Shown here: positions 41,775 through 50,667 of the stretch, in pieces
How the letters are laid out: every line of letters starts with the position of its first letter
Position numbering within the stretch: position 1 is the first letter of the stretch
From: Planctomycetota bacterium
GTDB lineage: Bacteria > Planctomycetota > Planctomycetia > Pirellulales > Pirellulaceae
Length of the DNA: 53,403 nt
Direction of reading: 5' to 3'
NCBI GenBank assembly: GCA_963205385.1
Contig: CAUJKE010000233.1
Location: 1 to 53,403, forward strand
Made by a program: the position numbers and the translations under genes
Notes under the pieces: model-generated
What the model was told of the DNA's origin: nothing
Databases searched by the model: none
Seen by the model: only the letters and a program-made list of their open reading frames with translations

Positions 41775-41999
41775 TTACGTGGTCGCAGGCGGCGTGGCGC
41801 GATCCGCCGCCATAAAACCGCAAGCGCGGTGCGTCCCGTCGCAGAACGGCTTCTTGGCCGACTGTCCGCAGCGGCACAGCGCGATGGCCGGCTTATTCGC
41901 GTCGATCGCAAAGATGTTCCCTTCGGCATCAATAATCGTGACGGGGCCTTCCACCACGAGCGGGCCATTGTCCCGCAGGCGAATCGTAACTTCCGACAT
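41775..41999 (-). CDS. CDGSH iron-sulfur domain protein
   Basis: The 74-residue protein is a complete CDGSH (mitoNEET-type) domain. Cluster ligands are Cys42, Cys44, Cys53 and His57 in CRCGQSAKKPFCDGTH, which matches C-x-C-x2-(S/T)-x3-P-x-C-D-G-(S/T)-H exactly and binds a [2Fe-2S] cluster. The N-terminal 40 residues (TIRLRDNGPLVVEGPVTI) are the beta strand part common to bacterial members. There is no membrane anchor, so it should be cytoplasmic. The physiological role of such proteins in bacteria is unclear; electron or cluster transfer is assumed. It is a single-gene unit. Confidence 0.92.
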   Translation of the reverse strand: MSEVTIRLRDNGPLVVEGPVTIIDAEGNIFAIDANKPAIALCRCGQSAKKPFCDGTHRACGFMAADRATPPATT

Positions 42000-42263
42000 G
42001 AAATGCTCTCCAACTTGACTTTGGGTCTGAAAAAAGAAATCTCGCGCTGCGAGCTGTTTCTTAGCGGCGTGCTGCTACCCTAACATGAACTGCCGTTGTC
42101 GCACTAGCAGCACCGCCGCAATTGGCAGGAAATGCCGCGAGCGCTGGAAATACCGCCTGGCAAAAATGTGCGAGTCGCGCCGCTTCCGCATGATTTCCCG
42201 ACGCCTCCGCGGTGAGGTATAATGCGTCGTTCCGCTAGTTGCCTCCCGCCGGGAAAAACGCCC

Positions 42264-42899
42264 ATGCTGCGAATCACGCCGACCCTCTTCGCTCTTGCCG
42301 TTGCGCTGGTGCTGCTGACCGCGGCCGACAGTTCGGCTGGGAAATACAATCCCACGCTCTCAATTGGCGACGCGTCGCCGACTTGGACCAAGCTGCCGGG
42401 GACGGACGGGAAGGAACACTCCTTCGCCGACCTCCAGGACAAGAAGGTGATCGTGCTGTTCTTTACCTGCAACAGTTGCGAATATGCCATCGACTACGAA
42501 GATCGCATCATCGCGACCGCCAGCAAGTACAGCGGCGAAGATAGCCAGGTGGCGTTCGTCGGCGTGAACGTGAATTTGATCGCGGCGGACAACCTGGACG
42601 CCATGAAAGCCAAGGCGGAGCAGAAGAAGTTTCCGTTCGTCTACTTGTTCGACAAGTCGCAACAAATCGCCAAGGACTTTGGCGGTTCCACCACCCCGGA
42701 GTTTTTCGTATTCGACCAGGATCGCAAGCTGGTCTATATGGGTTCTCTCGACGACAATACGGATGCCAAGAAGGCGAAAGTAAATTTTGTCGAGGAGGCC
42801 ATTACCGCGACCCTGGCTGGTAAAGCGCCTGCGACCACCGAGACCGTTCCCATTGGCTGCCTCATTCGTTACGACCGCCGTCGCAATCGCGGTCAATAA
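42264..42899 (+). CDS. Exported thioredoxin/redoxin-fold protein with CxxC
   Basis: ATG 42264 gives a signal peptide (LFALAVALVLLTAADSSA). The mature 190 residues are an AhpC/TSA-Redoxin type thioredoxin fold: IGDASPTWTKLPGTDGKEHS, then VIVLFFTCNSCEYAIDYED with C69-N-S-C72, VAFVGVNVN, FPFVYLFDKSQQIAKDFGG and TTPEFFVFDQDRKLVYMG, with the expected cis-proline before EFF. The CxxC suggests a periplasmic thiol-disulfide exchange protein rather than a peroxidase. The C-terminal helix holds a further cysteine. The CE15 esterase gene follows after 24 bases on the same strand, so the two are probably one unit. Confidence 0.88.
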   Translation: MLRITPTLFALAVALVLLTAADSSAGKYNPTLSIGDASPTWTKLPGTDGKEHSFADLQDKKVIVLFFTCNSCEYAIDYEDRIIATASKYSGEDSQVAFVGVNVNLIAADNLDAMKAKAEQKKFPFVYLFDKSQQIAKDFGGSTTPEFFVFDQDRKLVYMGSLDDNTDAKKAKVNFVEEAITATLAGKAPATTETVPIGCLIRYDRRRNRGQ

Positions 42900-42923
42900 A
42901 CTCTCACATTTTGGACATTCCCG

Positions 42924-44204
42924 ATGAAACGACTCCTCCTTTGTGCCGCGGTAGCTCTCGCCATGCATGCTGCTGAAGAAGTGCTTTACGCGCAAGCCAA
43001 CTATGACGAAGCCAAGGTTCCCAAGTACACGCTGCCGGATCCGCTCCAGCTAGCCAACGGAGAGCCAGTGGCTGACGCCGAAACCTGGAGAACCAAGCAG
43101 CGCCCGCACCTGCTCGAACTGTTTGCGACCGAAGTTTATGGCCGCCTACCGACGAAGCAACTGCCGGACATCCACTACGAAGTCACGGACGACACGCCGG
43201 ACGCGCTCGACGGCAAGGCGCGGCGACAACAGGTGAAGGTGTACTTCACGAAGGACAAGTCCGGTCCTCAGATGGAGATCTTGATTTACACCCCGGCGAA
43301 AGCCACCGGCCCTGTGCCGTGCTTTTTGGGCCTGAATTTCAAAGGAAACCAGGCGATTAGCAACGATCCAGGCATTCATCTCACGCAGTCCTGGTCGCGC
43401 GGGGAGGAGAAGGACGGCGTGGTGAACCACAAGGCGACCGACGCCACGCGCGGCGCGGCGGCGAGCCGGTGGCCGGTGGAAATGATTCTCGATCGTGGGT
43501 ACGGCGTGGCGACGGTGTATTACGGCGACATCGATCCCGACTTCGACGATGGCTTTAAGAACGGCGTCCATCCCCTCTTCGCCAAGAATAGCGACAAGCC
43601 GGCTGGCGATGCGTGGGGTTCGATCGGTGCGTGGGCCTGGGGTCTGAGCCGCGCGCTCGACTACCTGGAAACGAATAAGGCCATCGATGGCAAGCGGGTC
43701 GCCGTGCTGGGACATTCACGCTTGGGCAAGACCTCGCTGTGGGCAGGCGCGAATGACGAGCGGTTCGCCTTGGTCATTTCCAACGATAGCGGATGCGGCG
43801 GGGCGGCGCTCAGTCGCCGCGCGTACGGCGAAACGGTCAAGCGGATCAACACGTCGTTCCCGCATTGGTTCTGCGACAACTTCAACAAGTACAACGACAA
43901 CGAAGACGCTTGCCCGGTCGATCAACATGAGTTGATCGCGCTCATCGCGCCCCGGCCGGTTTACGTGGCCAGCGCCGCCGATGACCAATGGGCCGACCCG
44001 CGCGGCGAATTCCTCTCGTGCCTGCATGCCGATCCGGTCTACAAACTGCTCGGCACGGAAGGGCTACCTGCTACGGAAATGCCTGACGTGGATCAGCCGG
44101 TGCAAGGGACGATCGGCTACCACATCCGCACCGGCAAGCACGACGTGACGAAGTTCGACTGGGAGCAGTATCTGAAGTTCGCCGATAAGCACCTGCAAAA
44201 GTAG
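42924..44204 (+). CDS. CE15-type glucuronoyl esterase
   Basis: The 426-residue exported protein has an N-terminal signal (residues 1-23 or so) and an alpha/beta hydrolase domain of the CE15 family. The nucleophile is S265 in [11 protein letters not shown], the acid is probably in [16 protein letters not shown], and the histidine is H406 in [16 protein letters not shown]15 enzymes cut ester bonds between lignin alcohols and 4-O-methyl-glucuronate in xylan; some bacterial members act on other uronate esters. The first 100 residues ([32 protein letters not shown]) are typical of bacterial members. It follows the thioredoxin-like gene by 24 bases. Confidence 0.88.
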   Translation: MKRLLLCAAVALAMHAAEEVLYAQANYDEAKVPKYTLPDPLQLANGEPVADAETWRTKQRPHLLELFATEVYGRLPTKQLPDIHYEVTDDTPDALDGKARRQQVKVYFTKDKSGPQMEILIYTPAKATGPVPCFLGLNFKGNQAISNDPGIHLTQSWSRGEEKDGVVNHKATDATRGAAASRWPVEMILDRGYGVATVYYGDIDPDFDDGFKNGVHPLFAKNSDKPAGDAWGSIGAWAWGLSRALDYLETNKAIDGKRVAVLGHSRLGKTSLWAGANDERFALVISNDSGCGGAALSRRAYGETVKRINTSFPHWFCDNFNKYNDNEDACPVDQHELIALIAPRPVYVASAADDQWADPRGEFLSCLHADPVYKLLGTEGLPATEMPDVDQPVQGTIGYHIRTGKHDVTKFDWEQYLKFADKHLQK

Positions 44205-44256
44205 CCGGTTGTTTCCAACTGCCATTTGCCGACGCGGCGGCCGCTGATGATCTCAT

Positions 44257-44284
44257 TCACCATCCAGAAAAGCTGGATGGCGGC
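44257..44284 (+). repeat. 28-bp hairpin repeat, copy 4
   Basis: CCATCCAG (44260-44267) pairs with CTGGATGG (44273-44280) across the loop AAAAG. The left flank CTCATTCA is shared with copy 2; the right flank has diverged. It lies 56 bases after the CE15 stop, between convergent genes, as do copies 1-3. Confidence 0.78.
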
Positions 44285-44315
44285 TGTGAGATTGGGAGTG
44301 AGACGAGTTTGCCGT

Positions 44316-47300
44316 TTACTTGCTAAGTAGCTGGATGATATCAGCGAGCGCTTGCGGGGTGATGTCGCGTTCCAGCCCGTCCGGCATGAGCGACTTGCCG
44401 GTCGCTTGCAGCGCGTCGATTTCGGCGCGGGCGACATTCATCTGCTTGCCGGCGGCGTCCGCGAGAATAAGGCTGTTGGCGGTCTCTTCCAGGAGCAGGC
44501 CCGAGAGCACCTTGCCGTCGGTGGTGGTGACAAGATACGTCTGATATTTAGGCTCGACGGCGGCGTTGGGATCGAGCACGGCGGTGAGGATGGTTTTCGG
44601 CGAGCGATCGGTGAGCGTGTTCAGATCCGGCCCAACGTTGTTCCCTTCACCTTGCCACTTGTGACACGTGGCGCAGCGTTTGGTGAACTCCTGCTTGCCG
44701 CGCGCCGCGTCGCCGTGCATGGTGAGGACGTTGCTCCATGCTGCGAGGACCGCGAGGCGATCCTCTGAGCCGCTGGTCGCCAGAAGTTTTGCCGCTTGCT
44801 CTTTGACTTTGGGATTGGGATGATTGAGCAAGCGTTGACGGCGAACGGCGTCGAAGTCCGCCGGCGAGACCTCGTGGGCTTCTAGTTTGGCGAGCAGTGT
44901 TTGTGTCCAATTGCCGCGGTCCAAGAGCCCGTCGAGAATCTGTCCCCGCAGCGCCGGCGAATGCCCGCTCCAGCCTGCGAGTAGCAGCTCGCCGCCGTTA
45001 GCCGGCGCGAGCTTGATGAGTTGCGCCGCGGCGGCCGCTTGTCGCGCCGGCGTTTGCTGGGGCGCGAGGAGTTTGGTCAAACGTTCAATATCTTCCGCCG
45101 GATGCGCTCCTCGCCCGAGCAGCACGAAGACCCGTTCGTCGTGATCGTCTTGAAGGAACACGTTTTCATCGCGCTGGCGGCGCATTTTGCCGCTATCCGC
45201 GAGTTCGCGCGCGCCATCCAACAGCCACGCCATCTGCCGCGCAAGATCTTGATCCCGCAGTTGCTTCACGAGCTGAGGATATGTCAGGCCGGCGCCTGCG
45301 AAGGTCTCCAGCAGGTTGCCCAATCGCTCGCAAGCGGCCACGCTGCGCTCGGAGGGGCAAGCTTCCGCGACCAACGCTTCGACGACCGGCCATTGTTCAA
45401 ACCGCGCGGCGAGCAACGTCAGGTCCAGGCGGCGCTCGAAATTGCGCGACGGAATGTTGGCGAAGATTTCCGCGATGTTTTCGCGATTCACCGACGAAAG
45501 CGCCGCTTCGCGCACGAGGACATCGTCGCCATGTTGATCGAGCAGATGGCCGAGCGCCTGCGCGGCTCGCACGTCCGGCCAGTTCCCTAGCACATAGGCG
45601 AGCTGCATTTGCACCGCGGCGTCGGGATCGCTGACTAGTTTTAATAGCGGCGGGGCGAGAGTGGGATTGGTCGCCAGGCGCGCTCCCGCGAGGCGGGCCG
45701 CTTGTACCCGCACTCCGGGATAGGCATCGCTGAGGCGCGCGCTGAGTAGCTCATTGTTCAGTTTTCCCAATAATTCCAGCGTCCACAGCGCTTGTACGCG
45801 GACGGCCGCGTCTTGAGAATTGCCGGCGCTTGCGGCCAGCGCCGCGACGGCGTTGTCCGTGACCTGGTCACGATGCATCACGAGTGTCTGTTGCCGCAAA
45901 TCACGCAGTTCACCGCTTGGCGTATCGAACTCCAGGGCGATCTGCTCGAGCGCCGCCGCATCCACAGGCCCGCGCCGCCATGCGACCGCGCGGGGGGGCT
46001 GGTCCGCCGGCACAATCCGCCAGATTCGCCCCCGATCCTCCCCTTTACGAAAGATCAGCCCCTCTTTTTTGTCCGCGGCGATCCAGTGCGGATGCTCGAC
46101 CATCTCGCGGTACATATCGCTGATGTACAGCGCCCCGTCAGGCCCCGTGCGGATCATGTTGGGCCGAAACCAGCTATCACGCGACGCCAGAAACTCGCGG
46201 GCTTCGTCGCCTGCGGGGCGATGGCTGGTGAAGGTGGCGCCGTTGCGCTCGACGATTTCGCGATGCACGAGATTATGCACTGGCTCGCTCACGAAGAAAT
46301 TTCCGTAGTACGCATCGCCGAGCAGCCGATCGCGATAGATCATCGCGCTATTGGCGGACGTGAAGCGGCCGACTTCGCTGAGATGATAGAAGATTCCCTT
46401 GTCGCTAATCGCAAAGACCGGCCCCGGCTTGGTGATTTGCGGCACGAAGACGGTCGTCGCTTGCGGCGTGAGAAACGGATTGCGGCGAAGCAGGGCGTCG
46501 TCATGGACGACATGATACAGGGGCGTGTTGTTGTTGCAGCCGAACCAGTTGCCGAAGTCGTCCCGATTGCGGCCGAACTGCGACATGCCAAGCTGGGGTT
46601 CTAACTTCTTGAAGTCGAGCGAGAAGCGAAAATCCCGCGCCCCGAGATCGACCAGGTCGCCGGTCCGCTCAACCTTTACGCGGGCGTTAGGATCGCCGCG
46701 ACCGACGCCTCCATTGGCACAATAAATCCAACCATCGACGCCCCACTTGAGCCCATTGACGCGCAACTGCTGATTTCCTTCGGCGAAGCCGGAGAAGAGG
46801 ACTTCGCGTTCGTCGGCTACGCCATCGCCGTTGGTGTCCTTCAGTCGCAGAATGTGCGGCGCGGAGGTGACAATCACGTTCCCATCAGGAAGCGCCAGCA
46901 CACTGTTGGGAAACGCGAGGTCGCTGGCGAAGACAGTCGAAGCATCGTACGCGCCGTCCCCGTTTTGATCTTCGAGAAACTTGATGCGACCCCCTGGCGG
47001 GCCAACGTCATCCGGCTTCACAGCCCCCATTCCGTTAGGATAATCGCGCATCTCGACGACCCACAACTTGCCATCGTCGCTCCAATCAAAGGCCACGGGA
47101 TCGACGATTAACGGCTCCGCCGCGACAAGCTCGATCTTCAATCCCGGCGTCAACTCAAACTGCTGCAAGGCGTCCGCCGGCGCGAGAGGGCTGTCCACTT
47201 TTGCTTGCGGTTTCGCTGCTTCCGCGGGCTTGGGCGCCGGCGGAGCCTCGGCTGCTTCTTTCGCAGTCTCCGGCGGCGGCGCGAGGATCGCCTGTTCGTC

Positions 47301-48725
47301 GGCGCGCTGCTCGTTCACCTCGTTGAGTAATTCGAGCGCCGCGGCGCGAATCTTGGGTTCGGCGTTTACTTCCAAACAGCTCGACCGGGCCCGCCACGAT
47401 TCATAGCCTCCCAGCTTGTGCTGCTTCGGCGGCGGAATGTAGCCAAAGCAGCCGTTGGCCAGCTCGATGGTGAACGTGGTCGGCAGGGGGCTCTCGATCT
47501 TGATAATCAACCCCGTGCTGCTAAAGACTTCGTTGGGAATCGCCGCGATACCGAGCTCGCCAATCCGGATCGCTTGCATTTTGAGCTCGCGCGTCGGCGG
47601 CAGTTGGGAAAGCAGCACCGTTTCGCGGGCGTACACTTCCGGCACGGTCTTGGGCTTGCGATCGGCAAAGGCTTTGCAGAACTCGGTCGCCTCGGCGACT
47701 TCGTCCACGGTGGGCATCCGAACACCAACCTCCAACTTGCGTTCGGCCATGACTAGCGGCGCCCAGTCGTAGTAGAAGATTCGCTGGTAGGCTTCATACG
47801 CACTAGCGGCCACATCGGCCCCGACGCTGAAGCGATCGATCTTGCGCCGCGGCTTGGTGTAGTCCATCAACCACTGATCGCCGCTCGTGCCGTTGGTGTG
47901 CAAGGCCACAAACGGAATCTTGTTCTCGGCGGGGCGGATGTGCTCGGTGAGTTTGTCGCAGACCACGGCGAAATAATCGGCCGAGATGTTCGGCGCGCCG
48001 ACGTAATGCATGGAGTAGTTCGTCAAGACGGCAATCGGGCGGCCGTCGAGCGCTTGCACCGCGAGCACCGGCACGTCGGGGTCGATGATTCCCGTCGCGG
48101 CGATGGCGTTCTTGTTTTCGGGACCGGGATGCATCATCACCCGGTCGTTCGCCTTGCCGCTGAACGGATTCGTCGGCGCGACGCCGGTCTTCATCAGCCA
48201 CCGGCGACTCGCGACATTCGTATCGTTGCGGCCCACCGCCCAGCCGATGCGCGCCGGCGCGAGATTGGCGTGGGCCTGTTGAATCCCCTTGGCGATCTGT
48301 CCCGGCAGGAATGCGGCGTATTTCTCGTCGACATCACTCCCCAAGCAGCCAAACACCGACGGGACGGAATGCGCATGCGTCGCAGCGATCAGCATGTGGT
48401 CGGTCGGTATGCCGGTCGCCGCGCTCGCCATCTCCTTGGCGTGATCGAGCAATTCGCGCGGCATCATGCAGCTATCGACGATCACGATGGCGGCTTGCGC
48501 CGTCCCGTCATCCAGCACTAAACACCGCGCGTGGAGCCGATCTTCGACCTTGTCGAGAAGTCGCTCCGTCATCCCGCCGTTGACGATCACCGGCAAATCC
48601 AGCGGCGTCACGTCAATGGCAGCCGCGCCAGCGCGAAACACCCGCGGCGCGGGCGCGTCTTGAGCGATTCCTAGCGCCGTGGCTAGTAACAAACAGCACA
48701 CACCAGTCAATGAACGCACTAACAT
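44316..48725 (-). CDS. Ceramidase-like/PVC dehydrogenase/HEAT/cytochrome c fusion protein
   Basis: The start is ATG 48725, GGAG 8 bases upstream; a signal peptide ends near LGIAQDA. Residues about 28-480 resemble the neutral/alkaline non-lysosomal ceramidase-like domain common in planctomycetes: GAAAIDVTPLDLPVIVNGG, MLIAATHAHSVPS, VALHTNGTSGDQWL, GIAAIPNEVF. An Ala/Pro/Lys linker (about 490-525) leads to a PVC dehydrogenase-like propeller (about 530-900; AFDWSDDGKLWVVEMRDYP, IKFLEDQNGDGAYD), HEAT-like repeats (about 930-1300), and a cytochrome c with heme motif CATCH at 1351-1355 and NNVGPDLNTL. At 1469 residues it joins what are normally two genes. One open frame spans both parts. The DUF1080 gene lies just upstream. 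Confidence 0.9.
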   Translation of the reverse strand: MLVRSLTGVCCLLLATALGIAQDAPAPRVFRAGAAAIDVTPLDLPVIVNGGMTERLLDKVEDRLHARCLVLDDGTAQAAIVIVDSCMMPRELLDHAKEMASAATGIPTDHMLIAATHAHSVPSVFGCLGSDVDEKYAAFLPGQIAKGIQQAHANLAPARIGWAVGRNDTNVASRRWLMKTGVAPTNPFSGKANDRVMMHPGPENKNAIAATGIIDPDVPVLAVQALDGRPIAVLTNYSMHYVGAPNISADYFAVVCDKLTEHIRPAENKIPFVALHTNGTSGDQWLMDYTKPRRKIDRFSVGADVAASAYEAYQRIFYYDWAPLVMAERKLEVGVRMPTVDEVAEATEFCKAFADRKPKTVPEVYARETVLLSQLPPTRELKMQAIRIGELGIAAIPNEVFSSTGLIIKIESPLPTTFTIELANGCFGYIPPPKQHKLGGYESWRARSSCLEVNAEPKIRAAALELLNEVNEQRADEQAILAPPPETAKEAAEAPPAPKPAEAAKPQAKVDSPLAPADALQQFELTPGLKIELVAAEPLIVDPVAFDWSDDGKLWVVEMRDYPNGMGAVKPDDVGPPGGRIKFLEDQNGDGAYDASTVFASDLAFPNSVLALPDGNVIVTSAPHILRLKDTNGDGVADEREVLFSGFAEGNQQLRVNGLKWGVDGWIYCANGGVGRGDPNARVKVERTGDLVDLGARDFRFSLDFKKLEPQLGMSQFGRNRDDFGNWFGCNNNTPLYHVVHDDALLRRNPFLTPQATTVFVPQITKPGPVFAISDKGIFYHLSEVGRFTSANSAMIYRDRLLGDAYYGNFFVSEPVHNLVHREIVERNGATFTSHRPAGDEAREFLASRDSWFRPNMIRTGPDGALYISDMYREMVEHPHWIAADKKEGLIFRKGEDRGRIWRIVPADQPPRAVAWRRGPVDAAALEQIALEFDTPSGELRDLRQQTLVMHRDQVTDNAVAALAASAGNSQDAAVRVQALWTLELLGKLNNELLSARLSDAYPGVRVQAARLAGARLATNPTLAPPLLKLVSDPDAAVQMQLAYVLGNWPDVRAAQALGHLLDQHGDDVLVREAALSSVNRENIAEIFANIPSRNFERRLDLTLLAARFEQWPVVEALVAEACPSERSVAACERLGNLLETFAGAGLTYPQLVKQLRDQDLARQMAWLLDGARELADSGKMRRQRDENVFLQDDHDERVFVLLGRGAHPAEDIERLTKLLAPQQTPARQAAAAAQLIKLAPANGGELLLAGWSGHSPALRGQILDGLLDRGNWTQTLLAKLEAHEVSPADFDAVRRQRLLNHPNPKVKEQAAKLLATSGSEDRLAVLAAWSNVLTMHGDAARGKQEFTKRCATCHKWQGEGNNVGPDLNTLTDRSPKTILTAVLDPNAAVEPKYQTYLVTTTDGKVLSGLLLEETANSLILADAAGKQMNVARAEIDALQATGKSLMPDGLERDITPQALADIIQLLSK

Positions 48726-48776
48726 AAGGTTCTCTCCAGCAGAAGTCGTGATCTCACCATGAAGCGCAAGCGGCGC

Positions 48777-49475
48777 TTACTTTTCATCCTTCACGTCCAC
48801 CGTAATCAACCGATCCTCTGGATCTTCCGATAAAATCAAACCGCGGAAGTGAACTTCCTGCGGCACGCTATTGGAATGCAATTGCAAGCCGAGCGGGCCC
48901 GCGGCGCATAAGTCCGGTTTGGGATCCGTCCAATCGGCGACCAGCTTCCCGTTGACCGCGAGTTGAATCCGCGGCTGGATCGCCAGAATTTCCATCTTGT
49001 TCCAGCCGCCGACGTTGTCCGCTTTTTTCGCACGGCCGTCGTCTTGGTAAATGCCGTTTCGACGGTAGAGATCCCAAAAGCCCCAGTTCGCCGGGAACAT
49101 CACCAGATGCCCTTGGTAGCTGGTGTCCTCGCCGTCCGTTTCATACTGCTTCCCCCACAGCGCGACGCCGCTATGCATGCCGGATTCAACCAGCTTCCCC
49201 TCAAACACCAGGCGGAAGTTCTTGTACGGTTTGTTCGTGAGCAAATAGGTACTGACCTTGGGAGCATTCTCTTTCCCGTTGCGCGCGACAATGACGCCGT
49301 CTTTGACCGAGAAATACTGGTCGTGTCCCTTCCAGCCATCGAGATTCTGGCCGTTGAACAGAGCCACCGGCTTCTCTTTCTCGGGGAACTCTACGCTGGC
49401 TGACCAATCTTCGGCAGGGCAGAGCGTGGGACCGCAAACGCAACCGTGTAACACCGTGACAAGATAATAACGCAT
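48777..49475 (-). CDS. DUF1080 (3-keto-disaccharide hydrolase-like) protein
   Basis: The 232-residue protein is taken from ATG 49475 (AGGTG upstream); a GTG three codons earlier is possible. A short hydrophobic N-terminus (RYYLVTVLHGCVCG) may be a lipoprotein signal, with LHGC as lipobox. The DUF1080 domain is clear: PVALFNGQNLDGWKGHD, FSVKDGVIVARNGKEN, NFRLVFEGKLVESGMHSGVALWG, QGHLVMFPANWGFWDLYRR, and LGLQLHSNSVPQEVHFRGLIL. It precedes the ceramidase/dehydrogenase fusion on the same strand with 51 bases between, so they are likely one operon; a 3-keto sugar made by a dehydrogenase could be its substrate. Confidence 0.88.
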   Translation of the reverse strand: MRYYLVTVLHGCVCGPTLCPAEDWSASVEFPEKEKPVALFNGQNLDGWKGHDQYFSVKDGVIVARNGKENAPKVSTYLLTNKPYKNFRLVFEGKLVESGMHSGVALWGKQYETDGEDTSYQGHLVMFPANWGFWDLYRRNGIYQDDGRAKKADNVGGWNKMEILAIQPRIQLAVNGKLVADWTDPKPDLCAAGPLGLQLHSNSVPQEVHFRGLILSEDPEDRLITVDVKDEK

Positions 49476-49858
49476 GAGCAACACCTGGGCGGGAAAAGGG
49501 AGGGTGGGACGGAACGGCCACTTAGCGCATGGCAGGGAGCTGTCATCTTAGCCGACGGCATTTCCCAATGCCAATTTTGCGGTTGGCCCTTGAAGCAGAA
49601 CCTCAAATTGCCGATACTCTTGGGTTCCCCTAGGGGCATCGATAGGCAGTGTACGGCACTGTCCGCGTTGTGTCGCGTGCCAAAGTCTGGCGACTTAGCG
49701 ACGAGGCAATTTCGATGCCGCTTATTGGGCAGCGGCGTTTCCCCAGCCTGTTTTTGCATGCTCATGGGAAGGGCCTGTCGGCGGCAACTCCTTGCCGCCT
49801 ATCCCACGGTGGGCTGTCCAAAACCCAAACCCGTTTTGACTTAGGAGATTCCCAGTTT
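49476..49858. other. Divergent intergenic region and rpsD leader
   Basis: This 383-base region separates the leftward DUF1080 gene from rpsD. Overlapping open frames here have no family features. A promoter candidate lies at 49590-49618 and a 10-bp palindrome CCCCTAGGGG at 49627-49636. The leader to the rpsD start would be about 235 bases; no known S4-binding structure was identified by eye. Confidence 0.5.
49590..49618 (+). promoter_or_regulatory. Possible rpsD promoter
   Basis: TTGAAG (49590-49595) and GATACT (49613-49618) are separated by 17 bases, each with four of six consensus positions. Transcription would start near 49625, at the palindrome, about 235 bases ahead of rpsD. Confidence 0.4.
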
Positions 49859-50467
49859 ATGGGTCGTTACACGGGGCCTAAGGCCCGCATCAACCGCCGT
49901 CTGAAGACGATGGTTTACGAGAGTTCCGGCGCTTCACGCGCCATGGAGCGACGCGAGAACCCGCCTGGCATGCACACCCGCGGCAAGCGCCCCTCGGCGT
50001 ATGGCTTGGCCCTCTACGAGAAGCAGAAGATCAAGCATTATTACGGCTTAGGCGAGCGGCAGTTGCGGCGCTACTATGACAAAGTCACCCACCTGAAGGG
50101 GAATACCGGCGAGCAGTTGTTGCTGTTCTGCGAAACGCGTCTCGACAACGTCGTGCGCCGCGCCGGCTTCACCAAGACTCGCCCGCAAGCCCGCCAAGGC
50201 ATTGTCCACGGCCATTTTCAGGTCAACGGCATCAAGGTCACGAAGCCTTCGTACCAGGTTCGGCCCGGTGACGTGATTACGCTCCGCCCCATTGAGCGGC
50301 TGTACAATCTGTATCACGGCTCCAAGCAAGAAGCCGCGGCGGACCGCCTCGACTGGATCACCTTCGAGAGCGACACACTGCGTTGCTCGGTGCTCGGTCG
50401 CCCAGGCCCCAGCGACATCAGCCTGCCGGTCGATATGCGAATCGTGATCGAATTTATGTCGCGTTAA
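49859..50467 (+). CDS. rpsD: 30S ribosomal protein S4
   Basis: The 202-residue protein is ribosomal protein uS4, which nucleates assembly of the 16S rRNA 5' domain. ATG 49859, with AGGAGA 11-16 bases upstream, gives the standard opening MGRYTGPKARINRR. Further family blocks are NPPGMHTRGKRPSAYG, LYEKQKIKHYYGLGERQLRRYY, and the S4 RNA-binding domain (ETRLDNVVRRAGFTKTRPQARQ, GHFQVNGIKV, VRPGDVITLRP). The N-terminal zinc-binding cysteines of some S4 proteins are absent, so this is the C-minus form. It is not in a ribosomal protein operon: rpoA, rpsK and rpsM are not adjacent. A strong terminator follows. Confidence 0.97.
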   Translation: MGRYTGPKARINRRLKTMVYESSGASRAMERRENPPGMHTRGKRPSAYGLALYEKQKIKHYYGLGERQLRRYYDKVTHLKGNTGEQLLLFCETRLDNVVRRAGFTKTRPQARQGIVHGHFQVNGIKVTKPSYQVRPGDVITLRPIERLYNLYHGSKQEAAADRLDWITFESDTLRCSVLGRPGPSDISLPVDMRIVIEFMSR

Positions 50468-50493
50468 GCGGCCGACGACAAGCACCACCAACG

Positions 50494-50530
50494 AACGCCT
50501 GAGTTGCCGCCGCGGCGTCTTAGGCGTTTT
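50494..50530 (+). terminator. Terminator of rpsD
   Basis: AACGCCTGAG (50494-50503) pairs with CTTAGGCGTT (50519-50528), nine Watson-Crick pairs and one G-U. The loop contains a further GC-rich hairpin, and a T-run begins at 50527. It lies 26 bases after the rpsD stop. Confidence 0.72.
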
Positions 50531-50667
50531 CGTTGCGCTTTTACGGCGTTTCCCAGGCTGGCAGCGTGCGAGCGCCGCGCCGCCTGGTCCGGCCCTACGC
50601 GCAATGGGGCCTGACCGATAAACTTGAGCCTATCCATTCATTAAGCAATTATGAAGCGAGTTACGCA

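Noticed and set aside
47155..47397. A separate gene break between the ceramidase and dehydrogenase parts
   Set aside because: The main frame is continuous through the linker with no stop and no internal start with a ribosome binding site that I could see.
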